This document shows positions 47,189 to 59,470 of a stretch of DNA of 64,000 bases, piece after piece. Position 1 is the stretch's first letter. Every line of letters starts with the position of its first letter. The notes under the pieces are model-generated. The model was given only the letters and a program-made list of their open reading frames with translations. It had not been told where the DNA came from and did no database searches. A program made the position numbers and the translations under genes. Origin of the DNA: Lomentospora prolificans (Eukaryota > Ascomycota > Sordariomycetes > Microascales > Microascaceae); NCBI GenBank assembly GCA_029532625.1, contig JARFXM010000003.1, positions 558,001 to 622,000 of the forward strand, given 5' to 3'.

Positions 47189-48067
47189 GGTGATTTTTGA
47201 TTGGGGCGAATCGAGTGTTTGATGGGTGATGTCAGAGGAGTTCCAGGTAATAAATGTAATGCGCGCCTCCCGAATGGACGGTCGTGATATATTCTTAGGG
47301 CCTACCGGGGTATTTCAGAGCCTTTTATATTGATTAGGCTTGCGCGCTGTAAATAATGGTCAAGATTTGTGAAAATGCTTCGGAGGTTGATGTTCGTTGA
47401 TGAGCGAGGCAAACCAACCATAGCCTTGAAATTCCGACAAAGAAGCATGTTTGTAGCCAGTACTGAAAAAGCTAAGCACCGTATATTACACACTGTGTGA
47501 ACTACCAGCGTCGCAGCTGCACCTTGGATGATGCCGAGAGCATTTACTACCACAGGCATAAGAGATCAAGTTTGAACATTTAAGAACCTTCCATTAGAAA
47601 ACTCGTGTCAACTTAAACTGCCAAGACCGGTCCGATCCCGGCCCTCCGATGCCAACTACCAGCTTGACACAAAATCGATAACTCAAATAACAATAGGAAT
47701 AACACAACCCGATAACAACTTTTGATAGTACGCCAAGTCAATGCAATGCGTGTCCTCGCCTCGTCATTCCCATCAAGCAGGTGGAACCCGATTCCTCGAC
47801 TAAAGAGGAAACATCATCGGGTCAGAGACTCTGCATTACATTCGGAAAGAAGAGGGTGGTGCGAGCCGGGGGCGGGGAGATAAAGCTAGCCGAGTTGGTA
47901 ACGGACGGCCGTCGCTGAAAGAAAACCTTCGTATAGTTACAGTGGCCAGGATCAGAGAGGGCAAGGCGAACTAGGCCGCGATATAAGGCGTGAAGTAGGC
48001 CCACCCCCTCAGTCTTAGCCTACTCCCTTCATGATACACAGGCAGAATCCAAGAAAAATTAAGTTGT
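47189..48067. other. noncoding interval of 0.9 kb
   Basis: Promoter side of the MMTAG2-like gene and 3' flank of the FKBP gene. No gene seen. Confidence 0.65.
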
Positions 48068-49770
48068 TTACTTGATCTCAAGGAGCTTGATGTCGAAGAT
48101 GAGTGTGCTGTTCGCAGGGATGCCGTCGAGAGCCTTGTTCCCGTAAGCCATGTTGGCGGGAATAGTGAGGCGGCGCTCGCCACCGATAGCCATGCCGAGC
48201 ACACCGACGTCCCAGCCCTTGATGACCTCACCCTTGCCGAGCTTGAAGGTGAAAGGTTTACCCTTCTTGTTGGCTAAACGTGAACATGTTAGCGAACTAC
48301 GCGGAACCAAGCGGGTTCCCAGTTATAGTAACTTACCATCGAACTGCTTGCCGTTCTGGAGCTTGCCAATGTACCTCATGCCGACAGTGTCGCCGTTCTT
48401 GGCGCCACGGCCGGTACCGACCTTGCGGTCGTCGATGGTGACACCTTGGACAACCCTGACGCTCTTGGTCGCAGGCTTCTCAGCAGCCTTCTCCTTGCCA
48501 GCGGAGCCAGTAGGGCCCTGCTCGAGCTGCTTGGCGAACTGGACCTTCTTGTCGCCCTTCGCGTCCTTCTTCTTCTCCTCAGAGGCGATGGCCTCTCCCT
48601 TGTTGTTCTTGAGCTTCTTGGACTTTTTGTCCTTGGAGCTGGCAATCATGGCGTCAAGGTCCTCGGCCTCCTCCTCAGCCTGGCGCTTGTTCTTGCCCTT
48701 CTTGGTGGGGACGAGCTCGGGAGCCTCCTCGTCGGAGTCGAGCTCAGTGATACGGGGACCGTCGACGTCGTCGAGCTCATCGCTCTCCTCGTCACTCTCG
48801 CCGGCAATGAGGAGATCGTCATCGTCCTCATCGTCCTCATCAGAGTCGTACTCGTCGGAATCCTCGTTCAGGGACTCGATGTAGTTACCGGTAAGGGTGA
48901 TGGCGTGGGTGCCGGTGGCGACGAAGTAGACATCCTCGTCCTCACGGACAGTGATATCGATAGGCTGCTGGTAGGTCTGAAGCGGAATTAGTTAGCATCA
49001 GCCAAGTCTAGAGGCAACTGGAAGGGCTCCTTTAAGAACTTACGCGTTCGGTATCGAGAGTGCAGATGACCAGCTCCTCGGCGGCAAAGATGTCATCGTC
49101 CTCCTCGCTGTCATCATCCTCGTCCTCCTCCTCATCCTCCTCGGTTGCCTTCTCCTTGCCCTTCTTGCTCTTGACACCGTTGGGCTTGGCATCAGCCATC
49201 TCCTCGTCAGACTCGTCATCCTCAGCCTCCTCCTGAGCGGCCTTGATCAGGTTGGCAAGAGCCTCGGCGCGCTTCTGCTTCTTGGACTTCTTGGACTGGT
49301 CAGAGGGTCCACCGTTGGGCTCGTCATCGTCATCCTCCTCCTCATCGGAAGAAGCGTTGATGAGAGCCTTGAGGTACTCATCCTCCTCATCATCGTCCTC
49401 GTCATCATCAGAGTCGGAGGCCGGTACTCGGATGAGCTTGAGGGTAGAGCGGGGTATGGCGGGAAGGTTGCCCTCAGGATCAGCCTCGGGCGCAGCCGTG
49501 GGATCAATTGCGGCCATCGTGATGCGGAACTGATTGGCGAAAATGGTCAGCACAATTCATCATTGTATTGGAAGCGAACGCGGATAGCGGCATCATTGAT
49601 AAAGCGGCGGCTCTCGATCCTCGAGCGCGAGAATGCCACGGGCAGCCCAAAATCAAATGCGGACGAGACCAAACACTTACTCGAGCCGGGAAGTTAACCG
49701 TGGAGGCAGGAATGGGGCCCTCATTGGGGGGCACGGTCAAGCCGTAGATAGCAAGGGCTTCGGAAACCAT
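48068..49770 (-). CDS. fpr4: nucleolar FKBP-type prolyl isomerase (Fpr3/Fpr4-like)
   Basis: Peptidyl-prolyl cis-trans isomerase and histone chaperone of the nucleolus/chromatin type. Exons 49770-49681, 49529-49044, 48976-48337 and 48273-48068; introns 151, 67 and 63 bases, GT-AG, phases 0, 0 and 1; 473 residues. The N-terminus (EALAIYGLTVPP) resembles the nucleoplasmin-like domain of this family. Long Asp/Glu tracts alternate with Lys-rich stretches, the known histone-binding layout. The C-terminal FKBP domain, about residues 365-473, has VGMRYIGKLQNGKQFD, KPFTFKLGKGEVIKGWD, then GIPANSTLIFDIKLLEIK. The active-site residues (Tyr, Phe, Asp, Val-Ile, Trp, Tyr) of FKBP12 appear kept. The third intron splits the FKBP domain between FD and ANKKG. 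Symbol by family; Fpr3 and Fpr4 cannot be separated here. Confidence 0.93.
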
Positions 49771-51307
49771 TGTGTCTGAAATGTGAGGAAGAAGATACTA
49801 GGAAAAAAAAGAACTGGATGCTTTCGCAAGTCAGAAGCTGCTCAATCTCAAGGGTATCTGGATAGGACGGGGGAAAAGAGAAAATGATCTCAAGTATTTC
49901 CTCTTTCAATGTTTGTCAAGGGAAGAAGAAGAAAATCTTTTCGCGGATTGGGATAGGCAAGAGAGGAAGGTGCAGAAGAAAAGTGGCAGTAAAACGACCC
50001 CAAAAATTTTCGACGACTCTTTTTTCCCTTTCGACTTTTTTTTTTTTTTTTTTCGTCTTCCAACCCCACTGGAGGCGGAAACAAAACGCGATAAGGTCCT
50101 TATCGGCCGCTCTCCACCACGCTAGAAGCTGGAGGCTTTCACCGCCCTGAGCCGCTGGCCAATCCGAGGGTCGCGCTGGGGACCATGCACCACAGGTGTC
50201 TGCAGAGCTTCTGTGAGTGGCCCCCAGCCCGCGACATTGTTGCCTTGGGGACGGCCAGCGATTCCTGCTTGGTCTGGCGCTTCATTACCTAATCGTTGGA
50301 TTGAGTGCCATAAAATTTGCTTTCCCGAGAGCCGGAAAGCGCAAGTCGCAAGGCTGTGGAAGCCGATGGTTGACCATCCACCAACATCAGCCAGGGGATG
50401 GTTAAAGCTTCTCGAAAAAAACAAATCCTTTGCACTTAGGAATACAGGGCTTAAGAGATTGGAGAATGCTCATCCGCGCACAGGGTGACATAGCAGAGTT
50501 TAATCTGCTACCTCTAGTATTTCAGCCGCTCCACACAGTCACCATATTCGCCTCGCCCTTCGCTCTTTTTAAACCGCATTAAATATTATCATTGACGGCC
50601 CCTGTCATCCCCATTTCTGTCATATTATTACTCCCTCGCTCCAAAAACCGTGGTTTAAACTCCACAATTCTCAAGAGGCAAACGCGAGGCTCCCATGACA
50701 ACCTCCCTCAACCTTATTAGATCCATCTAAATGGAAAGGGACCCCGAAGCGTTTTGTGCACCTGCCATTACATGACTCCAACGGTCCCGCCCACACGCCC
50801 CCCCCTCAGGATTCGAATCTCCCTTATTTTCATTGCTGTGGTAGCGAGCGCAACAGGATAGGCCCTAATCTCCGTCTCAGACCCTGTATTTCCATAAAGT
50901 ACTCCGAGAACGCCAGGTCTAGGCCTCCTTAACGGGTTTTCCAACTCTAGAATGCCAATGCTAAAATGCTATGCCATGCCGGTTAATAAAACTGTAAAAG
51001 ACTGCAAGCCGAGTCAAATAGGACGGACCAGCTCATAGTAGCGGCCATGTCTCCTCCTCTTATGTACATAGCGCCTCCTACCGGTCAGGATCTGTTGTTG
51101 AAACTGATTATTTTCACAGCTGTCTGACATCTCCTTCGGACAACAGGTATATGGTGTAGAGCGAAAGACAGGGAATCGCAAAGAAGATAAGCATTGGGTA
51201 TTAATTGATAAAAAGAAGAATAAAAGGAAAAGAGAGGAAAAGCTTGATGACGTGTAAAAACGAGGAAGTAAAAGATAATAGGGCGGGGGTTGAGCCGCAC
51301 GCATTTT
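49771..51307. other. noncoding interval of 1.5 kb
   Basis: Promoter and leader of the FKBP gene, with an T18 tract at 50036-50053, and the 3' flank of the GT2 gene. No supported gene. Confidence 0.65.
50036..50053. repeat. T18 homopolymer
   Basis: Run of 18 T on the plus strand, about 270 bases upstream of the FKBP start codon. Poly(dA:dT) tracts upstream of fungal genes often keep promoters nucleosome-free. Confidence 0.9.
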
Positions 51308-53820
51308 CTACACTTTCTCCGCAGCGAGCGACTGAGCGCGCTTTCGCGTCACCTTTTTACTCACTGCGTATACCAGGTCAAGGGTCCAGAAGTGGCAGAT
51401 TTGGGCCTGCGCACAGGGAATAGCGCCATAGAGGGGGGCCACGAGAGGTGCCATAACGTAGTCAACGACGTTCTTCTTCAGTGACCTGTGAGAGAACCTC
51501 ATGCCTACTGCCAGGCCTGCTTCGGTCATCTCTTGCTGCCTTGTTTTGACACAGATGCGATGAAATCGCTCGTACAAGCCAAGGTAGATGACGACTTCGA
51601 TGAAGCCCAAGGCGCGGAGGATGTTGCATAGGGAAAAGATCCAGCCAAGGTTGTGGACGTCCAATCCGTCTTTGGTGAACCACATATATAAAGTAGATGC
51701 GAAAACGAGAATCGTCATTTGGACAGGTAAGAAGTGGGCCTCAAAGAGACGGTGGAAGAGATAAAAGATTCTCTCCCAGTGAGGACCGTCAAGGTTGTCG
51801 ATAGTGGTATCAGAGAAAATGCCGGCATCCTCGCCGGCCTCTAGATCGCCAGCCGCAACCTGGTTGTCGGGAACGTATCCATCAGAGGCATCGCCACTAA
51901 TGAAAAATAATTGTTAGTTGACTGGCAGACTAATTGAGTGTAAACGTGCAGTCGCGTGAGCCAGGGGATAGAAATTAGAGTAGGTGAGATTAGCACCAGC
52001 GGGACATCAATCCATGATTGGGTGACCGGGGCCATACGCGGGCCCCGAAGTTTCCGGCTTGGCCGGCGTGGGGGAGGGGTCTCACATACATGGACTTATG
52101 AAGCGGCCGGAAGGCTCGGGAAGTTCGTTTTCGCTCACGCCATAAAACCACTAGCTGGCGCAGTGCGTATCCGGTGTCCAGGGCGCCCCACATATGGCGC
52201 AGGGCTTGCTTGTAGCGGGCATTCATATCCATATAAATTCCGACCATACCCTCCGTTCCTCCTCCAGTAACATTGCTCTGGCTGACTGGGCTTAGAACCG
52301 TCCGAGATGTCAGATTACCGTTGAGAGCAAAGAAACATTTGAGGTACATGTGAAGGTCCTCTCCAATGGCTTCGCTATCGCAATCCCAACCGCCGACGCG
52401 ATCGATAAGTTCGAGACTCAATGAATAAACCGAAGTGGGAGGGGCTATCGTGGATCCACTATATAGTCCAGAAAGGCCGGCGGCGCACCAAAGGATGTCG
52501 GCGACTCGAACGATAGCGGGCACATTATGCGCATTCCTATCGAAGATAATGGGAGCCGAATACAAGGTCTTTGTGGCCGTCTCGGGCGAGCTGAGGTGCA
52601 TCGAGGTGATGAGCGCGAAGTAGTTGGAAGAGAGGTGGCTGTCAGCTAATCCCGCCCCACGAGCTCTAAGTCAGCAAAAGTGACCAACATCACCCACGGC
52701 CTACAGACCAACAGTTCTCATTTCAAAGGAATTACAAGTGCTAATTTCTCCCCTTTTCTCTCACGAATAACTGAAAAGAGATTCACACCGGTTTAGGAAT
52801 TTACTGGGCTTGAGGGATGTTTCGAGGAAAACCCCGAAATTCTTCGAGGCTGGAATCCACTTACCATCAATTCCGGTCACAACGATATTCTTGCGCTTCT
52901 CAATCGGATACCTTTCGCTCAGCTTCCTAGCGGCCCAGGCGACGTTGCTGCCTTTTCCAGCGGACTCTCCTGGAATATCCCCAGGGTGGAGTGTGTAACC
53001 AATAAATCGGAACTTTGACGAGAAATCATCCACAAGCTGCAAGGCCTTGCTGTGAGCATGCGCCTCTCTCTCTTCCATCCCAAGGTAAACCTATGACGAA
53101 AAGTGTCAGCGTCCAGCACACTTTAGGTTACATTTACACGTCCAGGTTTTTCACGGCTCCGGGAGCGTCACATCTTTCGTATAGCTGTGGCACCACACGA
53201 TCTTCAAGGTCGCGTGGGCAGAGGCCGAACAATGGAAACGTGCGCTCAAGACGCATTAGGTTACTCACGTCATATGAGCTGCTAGCGAACGGATGCGAAG
53301 CTAAAACGTCGAGAGTCTCTCGCAGGGTATCCATCTCTTCTTTATAGTTGGGGATAATAATTGCGTGGATGACGTTGTTCTCGGCATTGGGCAGCTCAAC
53401 ATCGAAATCGCCAGCCTCACTGCTCGATGAGGAAGCGCCCTGGGACGATGCAGAGAGGGTATCAGAGCTCGAGAGGGAAGTTGAGGAGCCGCGTCGCTGC
53501 CCGGTTAGCTTCAGTTCCCGAAGCGTCTTGGTTCGCGCCTTCCTCAGGCTTTTAGTGAGGTCGAGAATAGCCCAACAGGCGCGCAGAGGGAACATGGAAA
53601 CGAGGAAATGGATTGCAAGACAGTAGTAGGCGAAGAAGACGGTCCATAGTCCAGCTCCTCGAATAATCGCCCCATCATTGGGTTCGACATGTTGCTTTTG
53701 GTACTCGAAAGGGTGGAAGGGAGTCGTGGCCTCACGAGATATAACCCAGTAACTGAGGGCGAGAAGGGCAAGCATGGCGAGGCCGCCAGAACGGCGAGTC
53801 GCCCAGGCGAAGATTGACAT
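51308..53820 (-). CDS. membrane glycosyltransferase, GT2-like
   Basis: Exons 53820-53269, 53090-52865, 52645-52090 and 51896-51308; introns 178, 219 and 193 bases, GT-AG (third donor GTATGT); 640 residues. Two N-terminal membrane segments (GGLAMLALLALSYWVI at about 13-28 and LWTVFFAYYCLAIHFLVSMF at about 53-72) precede a GT-A domain. Its marks are HAIIIPNYKEEMDTL, the split DxD motif IDADSHL formed exactly across intron 2, SEAIGEDLHMYLK as the acidic acceptor/base region, and QALRHMW as a Q-x-x-R-x-x-W-like motif. Three more helices lie at the C-terminus. This is the layout of processive GT2 membrane enzymes, but the sugar and product are unknown. The frame is open further upstream to 54159, but that part looks like a Ser/Pro/Leu-rich leader; MSIFAWATRRSGG, just before the first helix, was chosen as start. 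Confidence 0.88.
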
Positions 53821-54471
53821 GGCGTCGAGGAAAACAGAGTCGAGGTATGCCGCGGGTGTGAGAGGGGAATCAAAAGGGACGGAGGCGGACGAAGATGTTT
53901 CGAGAGAGGAAACAAGGCCACGCGCGAATGTTGCACAGCCTATAGCTCGAGGGAGGAAGAGGGGAAGGAGGTAGGTCGGCCTCTGCGCGAGTCGACAAGA
54001 AGGAAAAGAAGGGTTGCTTGACAGGCTCACACGCCGGAAGATGGAAGGAAAAGAGTGCCGAGTGGGGTGGGGGTGGGCCGTTTGTGCGTAGAGGGAACAG
54101 GGACGAGACCGGGATTGAACAAAGTCGGGAGACAAGCAAGGAAGTACTGGAGCAACCAACAGGAGATCGGTGGGAGGGAAGGAGCTCTCAATGCTAGGAG
54201 GGATTGCGCTGAGATGGGAAGGGGGGAGTGAGGTGCTGCTCCATGCTTGTGCTAACAGGGCTCAAATGACGGGGAGAGCAAACGTTTTCAATTACAACCG
54301 ACCGATTCCACCCTCCCGATGGGTAGGCTCGAGCTTACGGGAGTTGACCGCGACCGTCGTCACTACCCAGACGAAGGAGGCCCTGCTTCTGCATCGCAAA
54401 CCGAGTTTTTGGCGCGGCCTAGACTCATGGCAAGATGGGCCATTACATTAGAAAAAGGCAAAGCGGGATAA

Positions 54472-54971
54472 TATCAAGGAAACGGATTCTTCGTCGCCGT
54501 CTCAAACGGATCGAACCACTCGCTCCTCGCCAATGACCAGCCATCCATGGATATTGACATTGACTTGCAGGTACCAGGGCAATTCTAGGTGGCGGACGCT
54601 AATGTTGAAGCTACACTCCAGCTCGAGCTGCGGGTGGTGTCCAGTTATACGCAGCACCGGTCAATGGGCTATTATGGCTTGAGGGGGCGCCGGGGAAGAC
54701 GCTATTTGACACCACAAATGGCTTGTACTACAAGGAGAGAGCCAGCGACTGGTGTACATCCCCTTGCTTCGATGGCTACTTCCGCAATTTCAACCAAGCC
54801 GATTAATACCACCACATTCCATCTCTCGCACTGGAACCAGTCGACACGCACCCACACTCCTTTTCCCGTTGGCCTGCGGTTTCACCATGTGCTGAAGACC
54901 GACCAAAAACGGAGCTTGGCACTTTTACGCTGGCCGTGACGCCCGGCGACGAACGGTCGAAAGTGGAGTAG
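54472..54971 (+). pseudogene. degenerate coding-like stretch, unrecognised
   Basis: Protein-like text in two plus frames, broken by stops. Frame 1 from 54472: GNGFFVAVSNGSNHSLLAND then QPSMDIDIDLQVPGQF, TAG, VADANVEATLQLELR. Frame 3 then continues AAGGVQLYAAPVNGLLWLEG and a Cys-containing, aromatic segment (SDWCTSPCFDGYFRNFNQAD), TAA at 54804, and after it a further open run ending GTFTLAVTPGDERSKVE with TAG at 54969-54971. Read this way it would be one old gene with two nonsense changes (both explicable as CAA/CAG to TAA/TAG) and one frameshift, or exons with introns I cannot place (a GTACCA donor after 54570 is possible). No family recognised. GC-rich sequence keeps several frames open here, so chance is possible. 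Confidence 0.25.
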
Positions 54972-57900
54972 CCATGAGCTGGTTACCTGATCTGGCGAAC
55001 AACCGGGTCGGAGATTGGACCGGCGCCCAATAGGCTGGGCCATTGCGCTCCATGTGGCTCGAAGTCGTCTGCACTTGACTACCGTTTACCACCATGACCG
55101 TTTCTCGATTGGTAAATGACCGGCCCGTTACATGGGCATCAAGCAATAAGGCGATCTTGTGCCGTTGAATAGCGCGATTTGTGTTTAATTTCGCGTATCG
55201 CTATCTTATCCCCCCTTGACAGCGCCAATTCTTTTTGGGAGGGTGGCGCATTCTTTCTGTACCTGCCGGCTCCTGAACAAGTCTCCACGAGAAGAAAATC
55301 ATCCGGTCATGTCCTCGACTTTTCCTCCACGGAGCGTTTCACTATCTTCTCCCTTTCAGCCTTTCATGTCAACTCCGCGCACAGCCCGAGCCCGAGTTAA
55401 TATCGAGAATTTCGCGAAGACGCACGGTACACCCTGTAGGCTTGCTCTGGTAAGACGAACATCGGGTATTATTACAATTGTCGACTACGTAACCAAACCT
55501 GCTCTGGAGCATTTTCCGTGTCAAGAGCCCCGGCATCGGGAAAAGCGGCCCATCTCAAGGTAAACATTGTAATTTAGCTGCGGAATGACAAAAGCCTTTT
55601 TTGCTCCATCACCTAGATTTATCTAACACTCATATTGGTTCTGTGCCTGGGCGAATATAATTCGGGCGGCGACAGTTCTGTCGTACCCAGGCGGCAGATG
55701 GGCAGTGTGGCATCCTGGGCTGGCTACGATTTCGTGTCTTGGCTGCCGGGCAGTGTGGAAAAGCTTGTCTGAACTGCCTGCCTCTGCACAAGTAAATAAG
55801 TGCAAGTTGTCACCTCGTCACTGGAACCCTACCCTCCGTGGGCTATGATCGACGGCTTAATAGGATGATGAAAGGAGGATGGCTCTAAAACGGTTCCTGG
55901 CAGGGATTAGCGTGAGGACATGCATACTTCGTAGTCGATGACCCCTTGTCTCCAGGTGGGAAGGAAGCTCTTAACTCAATTGGCTCTTTCGTGGCCATGA
56001 TTGGCTTTTCCCTCCTGCCCCCAAACAATCAGTGGGTATTACCACCTGGACCCTGCGGACCCTTTCCCAAGGATTTCAATGAATCAGACTTCACAAGAAC
56101 GAACGTGGGGCAGAATCGATCCCTTCGGACCCCCCTTTGTTTGCCTGACCATCAACTCGGGCCCTTCCCCCAGTTTATCTTCCAGGGCTCTGAGGACGAT
56201 GATTCTGAAATATCTGGGCGAGTGGATCGTGGAATGCCCACAAGCAAGGCAGATTTCAGGGGGGCGCAGTGTCCACTAGTGCGCTTGTGAGTTAGGATCG
56301 GAAACTAAAGGTCTGCTCTCCGAAAATTTGCTCTTCTCCATAATAAGAGTGGCTTCTGTGCACTTTTCCTTTCACTAGCACGAAGTTACTTCGTCTTGGG
56401 GATGGGGCGCAGTCCGCTCCAGGGCTCGTAAGTGGGAGCAGGCTGGATGGAAACGGTGCCGATGGACCGTGCTTTCAAATGGTTCTCCCTATTAGCGTAC
56501 TTCGTACAAGAGCCCCTCGCGGTGATAGTGTCCAAGTAGTTCCACGATGGGTTCACTTACACGAGCTAGAAGGTCATAAACGGTCAAGTTAGCCCCCCTC
56601 ATCCTCGGAAGGGGAAGAGGGGAGTAAGTATGGGGTGAAGTACCCTCAAGAACATTGTCCTATTCTTGTACCCTATAAGAGCAAGCCGTATCCGGAAGCC
56701 GAGCACTTCTCCCTCCATTCTCCGTTGCTGGGGGCCTCCACTCCTCCAGCCCTCGCGATGACCCAGGCGTCAAGCCAGGGAGGCGAGGTGCGATTTTTCG
56801 CATTTCGCCCGTTTTCTCTCCTCCCACAAGATGAAACGAAGGGGGTCCAATTAATCGCTCCATTTTTAGCGACCGACGCGTACATCCTTATTACCCTACG
56901 TCGCCATAATAAGGGAAGAACAAAACAAGTACTCGGTGCTGCTCCCGTATTTCCTGCCTGATTTCCATTTTTTTCTCCTTCATGGCTCCTACCCAACCAC
57001 TCATAGCCCTCGGTCGTGGAGCACGTTTCGCGGATCCGGCAGATGAAGGGGCTGATAGCTTTTCTACTCGTAATGTATTATTACACCGCAGTTTTTGGAA
57101 CATCCATGAATCTAGGGGGGCTTGTTCACTAGTAAGGGCCTCGCGGGCGGGAGGTAAAGAGTAGGACAGACCACCCATGAGAGTGCTGCAGATGGTGGTT
57201 TTATCCTTGCGTGTGATTGGCCTGATCCGACCATTTGAACGTCGAGTTCTGGACCACGCCTTTTCGACTCGACCAGGTACTGGCTGGATTTCTTTCGGAG
57301 ATTTTCCCATGCTTCATACACCACGGCTCGCCTCCAAACGTCCGCTTTCTGAACCGTTTTTCGGAGCAAGAGATGATCGCTTTTTGTTCTCCTCGTATGC
57401 AGGAGCTCACAAGGACATGTTCACATGGGCTTTTTGTTACGCTCCTTCTTTTAAAAATTCTCCGTTCTTCTATTTTCGCTCTCTCGAAGCGCGGATAACT
57501 CATCAATTCTTGCGTCTCCAAGGAGTGGACGTGGGTCGCTTGAGCTTGCGGCAGGCAGGCCATGGATAATGACAGGTGCTTAGAGGAAAATCCTCCGTAG
57601 CTCGACAATGCACAATGATGTAGCTGGGCTTGTCCTCCACTCCCAACCTCCGTTTAGACTGAGGCATTATGTAAAGGAACTTGCATGGTCCTTGCTGCCA
57701 GCTGTTCTCGGGGTGGCTTCAGGACGAACTATCCTTGGCAGCGCATGGCCTGTATATTGAAGAGACGCTGTGATGTGGTGTGCATGGAGACTTCTGATCC
57801 ATCGAATGCAGGATCCCTTGCTGCCCTGTTAATGGATCATGTGGGAGAAAAGTACTAGAGCAGTGGCCACTCTTGCTGGCCCCGCGTCTGACATCCATAT

Positions 57901-58120
57901 CTGTCTCGGATGAAGTTCCAGATTGTTAGATTCTGTTCTTCTCTGACTCAGCATCGAACTCCCGAACGACCTTGCAGAAAGGGACTGCCATAGTTGAAGT
58001 TTCGAGATCACAGCCAAAGAGCACAGCATGTTTAGTCATGTCGTCAAGCTAGAGTTTGAGAGGATTTCATGGTATTCTCAGAGATGCGACTCGCAACGCT
58101 ATGCTATTGAAAAGGATTTT

Positions 58121-58133
58121 GGGGGGGGGGGGG
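58121..58133. repeat. G13 homopolymer
   Basis: Thirteen consecutive G on the plus strand in noncoding DNA downstream of the THOC5 stop codon. Confidence 0.95.
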
Positions 58134-58689
58134 AAGTGTCTCGTCCAGCATGAGGTAAGTGTCTATCACATGCTTCAAGTGCGCCAGCGGCCTGCCAGGG
58201 ATGGCGCACATCCACCTAGCCATCCTGTGACACCCACAACGAGCCTCAACAGGCGGTCAGCTGTCGCTGGCTTGGCCTTCGAGCAGCGACCCTTCAACGC
58301 ACACTCTGCATTAGCGCCAGGCGGCGTTCCACCGAAAACACGACAGGCTTGTGGTATTTCAAGTTTCAGGGTTCGTTGACCCAAGAGGCCAGGGCCTATC
58401 GCCAACCTGTACGTCACCAAGAGAGTATCGTCGTACGCAGAGCTAGACATCTCTTAGGTGTCAAACCTTTGGAAGGGGGGAGGTTGGTTTCCGATATTTT
58501 CCAGGCGTGGGTTGTGCTAACTAGTATGCCCATGCTCGTTTGCGCTTTCACGGTTCAACCTCGAACCTCTGGTCTCAGACGTGAAGGCTAGAAGCCCACG
58601 CCCCAAGTAAGGTTCTTGTATTGAACAATTGGCTGGCCCATGCTAGTTGAAATTCGAGGATGGGTAGCTAGATCCGTGCCATCAGCGCC

Positions 58690-59470
58690 TCAGACAACCT
58701 TCTCAAAGCGCTTCTGGATAGGTTTGGCAGCCTTCATAAAAATAGGTTAGCATCCACTACGAGAATCCGAATCGGGATAGTGGAGTCTACATACGTCGAT
58801 GAACCTCTCGAGATCTTTGTCAAGGTTGGCCAAATCATCCTTGCGCTTCTTGTTCTCGGCGATGAGCTTAGCCTTACGCTTCAAGAGTTCCTGTCTCTGT
58901 TGCTCGAGGGCCTCGCGCTCGGCTCGCTCGTGGTCGATGCGCGCCACCATGAGGGCGTTTTCGTCCGCTTCGGCATGCTCAGGATGCTGGGCAAGGAATT
59001 CTTCAACTGGAATGAGAGGGAGCTGCGTGTATTTGTGCCTGTTACAGGTCAGTAAGCCATTCCAGAGAAGCCGGGATCCGGAGCCAGAAATGTTCGGGGT
59101 GGGTGGAGACAAACTCGTATGACTCGCAAGCAGAGATCTCACCACGCAGGTGCCTCTGCTCGTAGTATAGGTTCTGAAGCTGCAGATGCAGTCGGTCGAC
59201 TTCCTGTCTAGCCTCGGCAGTCGTGGCTTTGGTCTCCCGGGCACTGAGGTTGGCGGCGCGATGAAGACCACGCAGGTGGGCGATGTTTGTGAACATTAGC
59301 TTTTGCTGCTTGAGAATTTTCGCTTGTGCCTCGGGCGTCAGGGTGCCCGCGTCGGCCTGGATCGCGTCGGAGAGAAGGGTGAGGAGCTCGCCAGCTTGGT
59401 CGCGCGCGTGGGTTGCGATTTGGAGGACAGCACCAAGGCTGGGCTCGGTTACGATCTCGTCGATAGCCAT
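58690..59470 (-). CDS. thoc5: THO complex subunit Thoc5 (FimP family)
   Basis: Member of the THO/TREX complex that couples transcription to mRNA export in the nucleus. Exons 59470-59115, 59038-58795 and 58731-58690; introns 76 and 63 bases (donors GTTTGT and GTATGT; acceptors AACAG and TGAAG), giving 213 residues. Family marks: LQLQNLYYEQRHLRGEI, CESYEHKYTQLPLIPVEEFL (formed across intron 1), HPEHAEADENALMVARIDHE, LEQQRQELLKRKAKL and the end LERFIDAAKPIQKRFEKVV. Most of the chain is predicted coiled coil. Only the N-terminal Thoc5 core is present, which is usual for filamentous fungi and much shorter than the animal protein. The last exon codes for only 13 residues. Divergent from the PAQR gene at 61372. 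Confidence 0.9.

Larger units (their letters stand above)
53821..58689. other. gene-poor interval of 4.9 kb
   Basis: Starts with the leader and promoter of the GT2 gene. One degenerate coding-like stretch lies at 54472-54971. Beyond it no gene is supported: opposite open frames at 57177-57608 cover the same bases on both strands and look like chance. G13 at 58121-58133. Confidence 0.55.

Noticed and set aside
47615..47660. GGTCCGATCCCGGCC resembling a tRNA T-arm
   Set aside because: No partner arms or acceptor stem upstream or downstream.
50780..50870. GGATTCGAATCTCC resembling a tRNA B box / T-arm
   Set aside because: T-stem does not pair fully and no acceptor, D or anticodon arm could be built around it on either strand.
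53821..54159. N-terminal extension of the GT2 gene to an ATG at 54159
   Set aside because: Ser/Pro/Leu-rich text without family features; the start at 53820 places the first membrane helix near the N-terminus as expected.
57112..57608. Overlapping open frames of 85-139 codons on both strands
   Set aside because: Mutual overlap on both strands, no codon bias, no recognisable text.
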